Under the pieces are notes generated by a model. The model ran no database searches. It was not told where the DNA came from and saw only the letters and a list, made by a program, of their open reading frames with translations. DNA of 7,208 bases from Actinomycetota bacterium (GTDB lineage: Bacteria > Actinomycetota > Thermoleophilia > Gaiellales > Gaiellaceae). The translations under genes were made by a program, and so were the position numbers. Numbering within the stretch: position 1 is the stretch's first letter; the number at the start of each line of letters is the position of its first letter. The stretch spans positions 1 to 7,208 of the forward strand of contig JACCYG010000363.1 in assembly GCA_013696595.1 (NCBI GenBank). The letters run 5' to 3'. Of this stretch, positions 1 to 6,519 are shown one piece after another.

Positions 1-1053
1 GTCGTCCGGCGCCGACCGCTTGGCGTAATCGCGGCGATCACCCCCTGGAACGTCCCGCTCATCACCCCGGCATGGAAATGGCTGCCGGCCCTCGTCGCCG
101 GGAACACCGTCGTCTGGAAGCCGTCCGAGCTCGCCAGCGGGGTCGCGTTCGCCGCGAAGGTGCGACTCGAGGAGGCGGGCATCCCCCCTGGCGTCCTCGA
201 GGTTCTGCCCGGCGGGCCCGCGACCGCCCGCACGCTTTGCGAGCACCCTGCCGTGGCCGCCGTTCACTTCACCGGCTCCACGAAGGCGGGGAAGGCGATC
301 GCCGCTATCACCTCGGTCAGCCTCAAGCGCTGCGCGCTCGAGCTGGGCGGGTTGAACTTCGCGCTCGTCTTCGCGGACGCCGACCTCGAGGCTGCGGCCG
401 ACTCGATCACGGCGGCCGCGACTTCGATCAACGGGCAGAAGTGCACCGCGACGCGGCGCGTCCTCGTCGAGCGCACAGTCGCTGACGAACTCGTCTCGCT
501 TCTGTCGGAGCGATACGAGAGCCTCGTCGCCGGCGATCCGGCCGAGGAGGCGACGACGCTCGGGCCCCTGATCACACCGGCTGCACGCGACGCGGCCGAG
601 CGTGAGGTCGACCGCGCCGCGAGCGCGGGCGCACGTGTCGTCGCGCGCTCGCCGCACGCTTCGGGCGAGGGGGTCGACCCAGCCGGCTTCTTCCGGGCGA
701 CTCTTCTCGCCAGCCTCGCGCCGGACGACCCTCTCCGCGGCCGCGAGCTTTTCGCGCCGGTTCTCTCGGTCGATTCGTTCGACGAGCGCGAGGAGGCTTG
801 GCGGGCGGCGAACGAGAGCCCCTACGGCCTCACGGGCGCGGTGTACACGACCGATCCGGACACCGCGGCGGTCACGTGCGAACGAGTTCGCACCGGGATC
901 CTCGCCGTCAACGGGCGAAGCGACGCGGTCGAGCTCGAGGCGCCGTTCGGCGGCGTGAAGGAGTCTGGAAACGGCTTCCGGGAGGGCGGCACGTATATCT
1001 ACGACTCCCTGACCGAGCTGCAGGCCGTCTACGGGCAGGAGTCGGCCGCGTGA
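1..1053 (+). CDS. Aldehyde dehydrogenase, 5'-truncated by window edge; KGSA dehydrogenase-like
   Basis: NAD(P)-dependent aldehyde dehydrogenase, oxidising an aldehyde to a carboxylic acid in the cytoplasm. The frame is open from base 1, giving 350 residues of a family that is usually about 480, so roughly the first 130 are outside the window. Visible landmarks are TPWN (oxyanion-hole Asn), WKPSE (cofactor-binding Lys), FTGSTKAG, the general-base Glu in LELGG (bases 340-342), the catalytic Cys in GQKCTAT (bases 442-444), ELFAPVL (the EIFGPVL position) and a C-terminal PFGGVKESGNG. The GQKCTAT box and the C-terminal VNG...APFGGVKES pattern resemble alpha-ketoglutarate-semialdehyde dehydrogenases more than betaine or benzaldehyde types; this subfamily call is inference. 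The usual Lys after LELGG is Leu here. The TGA stop overlaps the GTG start of the next gene by 4 bases, so the two are cotranscribed. Family call is secure, substrate is not. Confidence 0.93.
   Translation, partial: VVRRRPLGVIAAITPWNVPLITPAWKWLPALVAGNTVVWKPSELASGVAFAAKVRLEEAGIPPGVLEVLPGGPATARTLCEHPAVAAVHFTGSTKAGKAIAAITSVSLKRCALELGGLNFALVFADADLEAAADSITAAATSINGQKCTATRRVLVERTVADELVSLLSERYESLVAGDPAEEATTLGPLITPAARDAAEREVDRAASAGARVVARSPHASGEGVDPAGFFRATLLASLAPDDPLRGRELFAPVLSVDSFDEREEAWRAANESPYGLTGAVYTTDPDTAAVTCERVRTGILAVNGRSDAVELEAPFGGVKESGNGFREGGTYIYDSLTELQAVYGQESAA
1037..1041 (+). promoter_or_regulatory. Ribosome binding site for the M20 gene
   Basis: AGGAG lies inside the end of the aldehyde dehydrogenase gene with an 8-base spacer to the GTG at 1050. 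It decides the start: the frame is open for another 252 bases upstream, but that stretch is only the shadow of the dehydrogenase gene. Confidence 0.75.
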
Positions 1054-2372
1054 GCCTCGACGCGCTCGAGCAGCGCGTCGCCGACGAGATCGGACGCGGG
1101 TCGGACGAGCTCGTTGCGCTCGCCGGAGATCTCGTCCGCTTCGATACGACCACCCGCGTCGGCGTCGACGACCCACCCCGCCAGGAGGCCGCTCTCCAGC
1201 AGTACCTCGCATCCCGACTGAGCGCCGCGGGCGCCGCTTGCGACCTCTGGGAGCCCACCCCCGACGAGGTTCCGCCGAGCAAGATCGTGCCCCCCGGGCT
1301 TCGGTTCGACGGCCGCCCTCAACTCGCCGGACGGTTCGCGGCTGCCGGCGAAGGGCGAAGCCTTCTCCTGAACGGGCACATCGACGTCGTCTCCCCCGAG
1401 CCGTGCGATCGTTGGACGAACGACCCGAACGAGCCCGTCGTTCGCGACGGAAAGCTCTACGGGCGCGGGTCCTGCGACATGAAAGGAGGCGTCGCGGCGA
1501 TGGTGTTCGCCGCAGAGATCCTCGCGCGCCTCGGCGTCCGCCTCGCCGGCGACCTCGTCGTCTGCACGGTGACGGAGGAGGAATCGACCGGGGCCGGCGG
1601 GGTGGCCGCAGTCGCGCACGGCGTCCGCGCCGACGCGGGAATCGTGACGGAGGCTTCCGACTTCGACGTCTGGATTGCCTGCCGGGGGAGCATCATCCCG
1701 ACGATCACGGTGCTCGGCAGGCCCGGACACGCCGGCAAGCCGCATCCCCACTGGCGGGCAGGCGGAGCGGTCAACGCGATCGAAAAGGCGACGGTGGTGA
1801 TGGACGCGCTGCGCCGGCTCCAGGACGACTGGCGCGGGCGTCCTGACCAGGAGCACGCGTTCCTCTCACCCGGCGACATCGTCCCCGTGGTGATCGCAGG
1901 CGGGGAATGGATCGTCAGCTATCCGGCCTCCTGTCGACTGACGTACCACGTGGGCTACCTACCGGCACACGCAGACCAGGATGGATGGGGGACCGCCGTC
2001 GAGCGGGAGCTCATCGAGTGGGTCGAAAAGGCTTCGAGTACCGATTCGTGGCTCGCGGAGAACCTCCCGACGTTCGAATGGGCCCCGGAAGTGCCTTCGG
2101 CCGAGATCTCGGCCGACGAGCCGATCGTCCTGGCGATGCATGGGGCCGCCGTCGACGTCGGCCGACCAGGGCGGATCGGCGGGCTGGACAACTGGCACGA
2201 CGGCGCGACGTTCACGCGCTTCGGCGGCACACCGTGCATCTGCTTCGGGCCGAGCGGCCTCGACGTCGCCCACACGATCGACGAGTACGTCCCGGTCGCC
2301 GACCTCGTCCAGTGCTCCCAGGCGGTGGCGGTCGCGGCGATGCGCTTCTGCGGCGTCGCCGCCGCCGACTAG
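1050..2372 (+). CDS. M20 family metallopeptidase/deacylase (ArgE/DapE-like)
   Basis: Cytoplasmic two-metal (Zn/Co type) amidohydrolase that would cleave an N-acyl amino acid or small peptide bond; 440 residues, a normal length. The GTG start at 1050 follows an AGGAG site and overlaps the upstream stop (GTGA). The metal and catalytic set appears complete: His110 in GHIDVV with Asp112, bridging Asp143 in GRGSCDMKGG, catalytic Glu177 and ligand Glu178 in TEEEST, Glu201 in IVTEAS, and His408 in VAHTIDEYV. Residues from about 210 to 330 form the lid/dimerisation domain, with GRPGHAG, an HPHW segment and GGAVNAI. It is not the HyuC/allantoate amidohydrolase branch of M20, whose metal-site sequence differs. 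Biosynthetic ArgE or DapE is possible, but the neighbours (aldehyde dehydrogenase here, two cyclic amidohydrolases and a peptide-type binding protein facing it) point to catabolism. Exact substrate unknown. Confidence 0.93.
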   Translation: MSLDALEQRVADEIGRGSDELVALAGDLVRFDTTTRVGVDDPPRQEAALQQYLASRLSAAGAACDLWEPTPDEVPPSKIVPPGLRFDGRPQLAGRFAAAGEGRSLLLNGHIDVVSPEPCDRWTNDPNEPVVRDGKLYGRGSCDMKGGVAAMVFAAEILARLGVRLAGDLVVCTVTEEESTGAGGVAAVAHGVRADAGIVTEASDFDVWIACRGSIIPTITVLGRPGHAGKPHPHWRAGGAVNAIEKATVVMDALRRLQDDWRGRPDQEHAFLSPGDIVPVVIAGGEWIVSYPASCRLTYHVGYLPAHADQDGWGTAVERELIEWVEKASSTDSWLAENLPTFEWAPEVPSAEISADEPIVLAMHGAAVDVGRPGRIGGLDNWHDGATFTRFGGTPCICFGPSGLDVAHTIDEYVPVADLVQCSQAVAVAAMRFCGVAAAD

Positions 2373-2373
2373 C

Positions 2374-2399
2374 GCGAGCGCAGAACCGCGCCCGCTTTT
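2374..2399 (+). terminator. Candidate intrinsic terminator after the M20 gene
   Basis: Starting two bases after the TAG stop, GCGAGCGC and GCGCCCGC pair as 3 + 4 G:C pairs around one A/C mismatch, with a 6-base loop (AGAACC), followed directly by TTTT at 2396-2399. The short T-run makes it a modest terminator. Position between two convergent genes supports the role. Confidence 0.5.
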
Positions 2400-2415
2400 C
2401 GTCCGGTGGTCAGCT

Positions 2416-2454
2416 GAGGCGGAGACGGGGCGACCGGTGCGGCCGCCCCGCCTC
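2416..2454. repeat. GC-rich inverted repeat between the convergent genes
   Basis: GGGGCG (2427-2432) pairs with CGCCCC (2444-2449) around an 11-base loop that contains the palindrome ACCGGT. The stem extends by GAGGC (2416-2420) with GCCTC (2450-2454) if six bases bulge out. It lies just past the stop of the binding-protein gene and could end or stabilise that - strand transcript, but no T-run follows on either strand, so a terminator call would be speculative. Confidence 0.35.
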
Positions 2455-2465
2455 GCGCGTGGAGG

Positions 2466-4208
2466 TCAGGCCTCGTCGACCCAGCTCTCGGTCGCCTGCA
2501 GGTAATCCGTCGGATGACCCTTGCGATTCTTCACGCTCTTCGCCTCGAGGTTGAAGATATTGAAGAACATCGGAACGCCGACGCCGCCGTCGGCTGCCTG
2601 GATGTCTTCCATCTGGGAGATGAGGCCGAGACGCTCCTCGAGGTCGATCGTCGCGTTCGCCTCGCTCAGCAGGGCGAGGAACTCGTCGTTCGTCCAGCGC
2701 GTCTCGTTCCAGTTGCCGCTCTTCTCGTCCGGCGGCAGCGCCTCTTTTGTGTAGGCGAGCGCCGCCAACATCGTGTTCAGCGGCCGGTGCGTCCATTGCG
2801 TGATGCCGAAGTGGTAGTGGTTCCACTTCGGCCAGTATTCCGTCGCAGGACGCTGGTCGAGCTTGATGTTGATCCCGGCCTCCTTGGCCGCACGCTGGAA
2901 GACCTCGGCCATCACTGGCTCGAAGCGGGTGTCGTTCTTGTACGTCATCGTGACCTGCTTCCCGCCCCACTTCTTCCAGACGTCGCTTCCGGCGAGGAGT
3001 GCCTTCGCCTTCTCGATGTCCTGCGGCGGAATCTCCTTCTTGACGTAGTCCGGGTCGGCCGGCGCGAAATGCGCGTCGTGACCGAGGTCGACGGCGCCGA
3101 AGTAGGCGGTGTTCGCCATCTCTTCTCGCGGCTGCACGAGCTTGAAGGCGTTCCTGACATCGGGGTCCGTGAACGGCTCCATGTCGACGCGCATGCGAAT
3201 AACGGCGGTTTGAGCGGTCTGGACGCGCTGGAGCTCGAAGTCACTTTTGTCCTTGAAGTGCTGGAAGCCCTCGACGTCCGGGCCGTACATCGAGTCGAGC
3301 TGGCCTGAATCGAGCGCGGCGAAGTACGGTGCGCTCTCCGAGCCGAGGTCGGTCCAGACGATTTCATCGAGGAACGGGAGCGGCTTGCCGTCCGGCGCCT
3401 TCTGCCAGTAGTCCGGGTTCTTGACGACGTGCGCGCCGCCTCCCACCTTGAACTCCTTGATGATGAAGGGGCCGGTTCCGACCGTTCTCGCGGCGAGGGA
3501 CTCGCCCTTCTTCAGGTCAGGGGGCTCGTAGCCCTGCTGGAGGATCTGAGCCGGGTAGTGGTAGAGATGCTCCGGCACGGCGATCTGAGGCTCTTTCAGA
3601 TTCAGCCTCATCGTGTATTGGTCGACCTTCTCCACGCCGTTCAGGTCGAGGTACGGCCCGAGAAGCCCAAGCACGCTGGAGCCAACCTTCGGATCGAACC
3701 AGCTCTGGAAGTTCGCGTAGACGTCGTCCATCGTCAGGTCCTTGCCGTCCGTCCACTTGATCCCCTGGCGCAGGTGCAGGGTCCACATGTCAGCCGCGTC
3801 GTTGACCTCCCACTTCTCGAGGAGGTACGGGTGCGTGACGTTCTCGGGGTCGGTGATGGTCAGGTACTCGTTCACCTGACGCAGTACATTCGAGCTCTGG
3901 ACCCAGGAGAGCCGGTGCGGGTGATCGACCTCGATGATCTCGGAGCCGATTCTGTAAGTGCCTCCACGCTTCGCCTTGCCGAGGTCGGCTTCACCGGTTT
4001 CCGTCTTCTTCGGCGCTGCGCCTTCGTCGCCCTCGCCGCCGCCGCACGCGGCGAGAAACGTTCCGGCTGCGGTGACGCTCATTCCGAGCAGCGTCGAGTA
4101 GCGCATGAACTGGCGACGGTTCATCTTGCCCGTCACGTACTGGTCCTTCACGTGCTCGAGCAACGGATTCCCCTTGGGATCCGGCCGCGGTGGTTCGAGA
4201 TACCTCAC
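2466..4208 (-). CDS. ABC transporter substrate-binding lipoprotein, family 5 (peptide/nickel type)
   Basis: Solute-binding protein of the SBP_bac_5 (DppA/OppA-like) family, 580 residues, expected to be anchored outside the membrane and to deliver a peptide or similar compound to an ABC permease. GTG start at 4206-4208. After a 28-residue hydrophilic leader comes a twin-arginine motif NRRQFMRYS (Arg31-Arg32), a hydrophobic stretch, and the lipobox LAAC with Cys55, then a Gly/Glu/Lys-rich linker. The mature part starts near KRGGTYRIG and shows family marks GTGPF (244-248), NPDYW (264-268) and DPDVRNAF (348-355). The common AIDR segment after the last of these is replaced by VQPRE. It runs in the same direction as the three upstream enzyme genes after a 122-base gap. 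No permease or ATPase gene lies in the window, so ligand and partners are unknown. A start at Met29 (4124) is possible but lacks a ribosome site. Confidence 0.93.
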   Translation of the reverse strand: MRYLEPPRPDPKGNPLLEHVKDQYVTGKMNRRQFMRYSTLLGMSVTAAGTFLAACGGGEGDEGAAPKKTETGEADLGKAKRGGTYRIGSEIIEVDHPHRLSWVQSSNVLRQVNEYLTITDPENVTHPYLLEKWEVNDAADMWTLHLRQGIKWTDGKDLTMDDVYANFQSWFDPKVGSSVLGLLGPYLDLNGVEKVDQYTMRLNLKEPQIAVPEHLYHYPAQILQQGYEPPDLKKGESLAARTVGTGPFIIKEFKVGGGAHVVKNPDYWQKAPDGKPLPFLDEIVWTDLGSESAPYFAALDSGQLDSMYGPDVEGFQHFKDKSDFELQRVQTAQTAVIRMRVDMEPFTDPDVRNAFKLVQPREEMANTAYFGAVDLGHDAHFAPADPDYVKKEIPPQDIEKAKALLAGSDVWKKWGGKQVTMTYKNDTRFEPVMAEVFQRAAKEAGINIKLDQRPATEYWPKWNHYHFGITQWTHRPLNTMLAALAYTKEALPPDEKSGNWNETRWTNDEFLALLSEANATIDLEERLGLISQMEDIQAADGGVGVPMFFNIFNLEAKSVKNRKGHPTDYLQATESWVDEA

Positions 4209-4212
4209 AGTC

Positions 4213-4218
4213 CCTCCC
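4213..4218 (-). promoter_or_regulatory. Ribosome binding site for the binding-protein gene
   Basis: On the - strand GGGAGG precedes the GTG at 4208 with a 4-base spacer, short but usable. It favours the GTG over the internal ATG at 4124, before which no purine-rich site is seen. The 28-residue leader is therefore probably translated. Confidence 0.65.
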
Positions 4219-4229
4219 TACGATGGTGG

Positions 4230-4261
4230 AGTGCGGAATCTACGCGGTTTCCCCCCGCACT
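4230..4261 (-). promoter_or_regulatory. Inverted repeat and possible promoter/operator upstream of the binding-protein gene
   Basis: A perfect 7-base inverted repeat, AGTGCGG (4230-4236) and CCGCACT (4255-4261), separated by 18 bases, lies 22-53 bases upstream of the GTG start. On the - strand a TAGATT (-10-like, 4237-4242) lies inside it, with a weak TTAGTA (-35-like, 4261-4266) 18 bases further up. A promoter there would start near 4230, and the repeat would fall in operator position. It could instead be an RNA hairpin in the leader. The bases from 4261 to 4290 are clearly more AT-rich than the surrounding genes, which suits a promoter region. The repeat is seen directly; its function is inferred. 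Confidence 0.4.
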
Positions 4262-4330
4262 ACTAATCAGACGAAACTCGCAAAAGAAAGTTCGGCCCCG
4301 CGGGTGATTTGGATTGGAGAGGCTCGACCA

Positions 4331-5338
4331 CTAGCGATAGCGCAGCACAGTGCCGAGCCCGCGTTCGCGGGCGCGCTCGTAGATGACGTGACCGAGGGCG
4401 ATATCCGTCGTCGCCAGGCCGCGGTGCCAGAAGAGGATCCGCTCATCGTCCGACTCCCGGCCAGGCTTCGCGCCGACGACGACCTCCCCGAGCTCGGCGT
4501 GAAGCGTGTCCTCCGTCAAGAGCCCGGCGTCGACGTGCGCGCGGAGCGACCCGAAGCGGCCCGCCTTGCACTGGCCCCAGTCGTCGACGACGACCTTGTC
4601 CATGACGGACGTGAGCGAGAGCTCGACGGCGCTCATCGTCCCGTATGGGACCGCGAGCGTCCCGGGCCCGATCCACTCTGTCCTGAGGAGCGGTTCCGGT
4701 TCGGGGAGCCGGCTCGCCTCGACGACGATGTCCGCTCCCTGCACTACGTCTTGCCACGTCTCGAGGACGCGGACGGGCTTGCCGAGCGCCTCCTGGAGCC
4801 TCGTGCCGAACGCTTCGCGCGACTCTGCCCGCGCGCTCGTGACGCGGATCTCCTCGAAGTCGAAGAGGTGATCGAGCATGGTCACGTTCGAGAACGCGGT
4901 GCCGCGCGCGCCGACGTGGCCGAGGACGCGCGAGTCCCTGCGGGCCAGGTGCCGCGCGCCGATGGCCGTCATCGCCCCCGTCCGGCGCTCGGTGATCTCG
5001 GTCGCGTCGACGATCGCGCGCGGGACGCCGGTCCGCGGGTCGTAGAGCGTCAGGAGCGCGAGCTCCGAGGGCAGGCCGAGCTTCCAGTTCTCCAGGTAGT
5101 CGCCGACGACCTTCACGCCGGCGACGTCGAGCGGCGCCACGTACGCGCGGAGAAGGTTGAAGTGGCCGTGAAACTCCGGATCCGGAACGAGGTGCTCCCG
5201 CGGCTCGAGGACGACCTCTCCGTTCCCCTGGGCGCGCAGGGCAGCCTCGACGGCGCCGAGCACGTCTTCAGTCCTGAGCGCGAGCTCCTCGACGTCCGCG
5301 CTCGAGACGAACAGGATCTCGATCGGCCGGTCGCTCAC
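4331..5338 (-). CDS. Ornithine cyclodeaminase/mu-crystallin family protein, divergent active site
   Basis: 335 residues, full length for the family. The GTG start overlaps the stop of the upstream amidohydrolase (GTGA at 5335-5338), with no ribosome site of its own, so translation is probably coupled. Family marks: AGVKVVGDYLEN with the conserved Lys76, the helix ERRTGAMTAIGARHLAR (117-133), a Rossmann segment LGHVGARGTAF (139-149), GADIVVEAS, and VVVDDWGQ (249-256). Members use NAD(P) to deaminate/cyclise ornithine or to reduce/oxidise imino and amino acids. Two features argue against true ornithine cyclodeaminase. The glycine motif reads GARGTA instead of the usual GxGxQA, and the segment that normally reads like GGDxPGKxEL is PYGTMSAVEL (231-240), without the catalytic Asp. 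An imine reductase or amino acid dehydrogenase acting on the product of the neighbouring hydrolases is a reasonable guess. Family sure, reaction unknown. Confidence 0.88.
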   Translation of the reverse strand: MSDRPIEILFVSSADVEELALRTEDVLGAVEAALRAQGNGEVVLEPREHLVPDPEFHGHFNLLRAYVAPLDVAGVKVVGDYLENWKLGLPSELALLTLYDPRTGVPRAIVDATEITERRTGAMTAIGARHLARRDSRVLGHVGARGTAFSNVTMLDHLFDFEEIRVTSARAESREAFGTRLQEALGKPVRVLETWQDVVQGADIVVEASRLPEPEPLLRTEWIGPGTLAVPYGTMSAVELSLTSVMDKVVVDDWGQCKAGRFGSLRAHVDAGLLTEDTLHAELGEVVVGAKPGRESDDERILFWHRGLATTDIALGHVIYERARERGLGTVLRYR

Positions 5339-6519
5339 CGCTGCGCCGACTCGACCGCGGCTCGAGCCTCGAGCTGCGCCGTCGCCGTCTCGCAAGCGAG
5401 CATTTCCCCCGCACGAACGACCCAGCGGGGGAGGAGGAGGCGCGACGCCACAACCGTCTCCTCGGCCCCGTCCGTCAGGCGCCACTCGCCCGGGACGACC
5501 TCGAGGAGCGTGATGTCGGCTTCGCGCCCAGGCGCCAGCGAGCCGAGCTCATCCTCGCGCCGAAGGGCCGCGGCGGGGGCGGCCGTCGTCGCGCGGATGA
5601 TCTCAGCGAGTGGCATGCCGAGATGGAGCAGCTTCGAGAGCGTCGTCGGCTGGTCGAAGACCGGACCGTCGACGTTGTGCGCGTGGATGTCGCTCGAGAT
5701 CGTCGCCGGCCAGAGTCCCTGCTCCGTCGCGATGCGAGCAACGCGCCAGGCGAAGCTCCCGATCCCGTGACCGAGGTCGAACACGACGCCGCGGTCGCGC
5801 GCGGCGAAGACCTCGGGGAACACGCGGCCGCGCTCGTCCAGGACGCCGCCCTCGTTCCCGTGAAAGCAATGCGTAACGACATCGCCAGGCTCGAGCCACG
5901 GCAGGAGCCACGTGATCGGGCGCAGCATGTCGATCACGTGGACCATGAGCGGAAGCTCCGCGAGGTCGGCCGCCTTCCGCGCGCGCAGGAGAGCCGACTC
6001 CGGATCGGGGCCGGCCATCTGGTAGCCGAGCCTTACCTTGATCCCGGCGACGACGTCCGCGTTCTCCCGCGCGCAGGCGGCCGCATCCTCGGGGACGACC
6101 CAGCGGAGATCCTCGAGCTCCCCGGCGTAGGCCGAGATCATCCCGAGGACGCTGACGTTGACGTAGGCGAGCACGCGCGCGCGAGCGGCTTCGATTACGT
6201 AGCGGCGAAGACCCGGGAACGTCTGCGCCCCGGCCGAACCCGCGTCGACGGCCGTCGTCACGCCGCGTGAGAGGCAGCGCTCGTCGGGATCGACGCCGTA
6301 GTGCGAGACGCCCCGGTACAGGTGCGTGTGCAGGTCGATCAGGCCCGGCACGACGACGAGACCATGAGCATCGAGCGTTCTCTCGGCGTCCGGGACGCTC
6401 GGGCCAGGCGAGACGCCTTCGATCCGTCCGTCGCGCACCGTGACGGTCGCCGGGCCGTCGAGCCCGGAGGCCGGATCGATCACGTGACCGCCGACGATTG
6501 CGAGGCCGGGCTCGCTCAT
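5335..6519 (-). CDS. Amidohydrolase/deacetylase of the COG3964 (EF_0837-like) group
   Basis: 394-residue TIM-barrel metallohydrolase of the amidohydrolase superfamily, often misnamed dihydroorotase or adenine deaminase. The ATG start at 6519 overlaps the upstream stop (ATGA at 6516-6519); the frame stays open further upstream only through the shadow of that gene. Metal and catalytic set: His64 and His66 in LIDLHTHLYRG, the bridging (carboxylated) Lys161 in GIKVR, His194 in MVHVID, His217 in THCFHG, and Asp277 in ISSDIHAHN. Characteristic group motifs are VDAGSAGA (91-98), GDVVTHCFHG, FDLGHGIGSF (247-256) and TTLSKLLHLGM, and the C-terminal beta domain ends the barrel with LAPGREADITL. Known members of this group hydrolyse acetylated alpha-hydroxy acids; dihydroorotase activity has not been their function. 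Here it sits between a hydantoinase-like enzyme and an OCD-family protein, so an amide or acyl compound in the same pathway is likely. Confidence 0.92.
   Translation of the reverse strand: MSEPGLAIVGGHVIDPASGLDGPATVTVRDGRIEGVSPGPSVPDAERTLDAHGLVVVPGLIDLHTHLYRGVSHYGVDPDERCLSRGVTTAVDAGSAGAQTFPGLRRYVIEAARARVLAYVNVSVLGMISAYAGELEDLRWVVPEDAAACARENADVVAGIKVRLGYQMAGPDPESALLRARKAADLAELPLMVHVIDMLRPITWLLPWLEPGDVVTHCFHGNEGGVLDERGRVFPEVFAARDRGVVFDLGHGIGSFAWRVARIATEQGLWPATISSDIHAHNVDGPVFDQPTTLSKLLHLGMPLAEIIRATTAAPAAALRREDELGSLAPGREADITLLEVVPGEWRLTDGAEETVVASRLLLPRWVVRAGEMLACETATAQLEARAAVESAQR

Noticed and set aside
1029..1856. 275-codon - strand frame opposite the M20 gene
   Set aside because: Its composition is that of a mirror frame, and the + strand frame carries the complete M20 metal site.
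4297..4304. Palindrome CCCGCGGG followed on the - strand by a T-rich CTTTCTTTT, as a terminator after the OCD gene
   Set aside because: The palindrome has no room for a loop, so no stable hairpin forms, and the T-rich stretch is separated from it. The enzyme genes may read through into the binding-protein gene.
3429..4307. 292-codon + strand frame opposite the binding-protein N-terminus
   Set aside because: Leu/Val/Arg-rich shadow of the lipoprotein gene, with no family motif. The same holds for 2514-3308.
4190..5770. 526-codon open frame on the + strand across the OCD gene and its flanks
   Set aside because: It is antisense to two genes with clear family motifs, has no recognisable domain, and is rich in Arg/Asp/Ala as expected of a mirror frame in GC-rich DNA.
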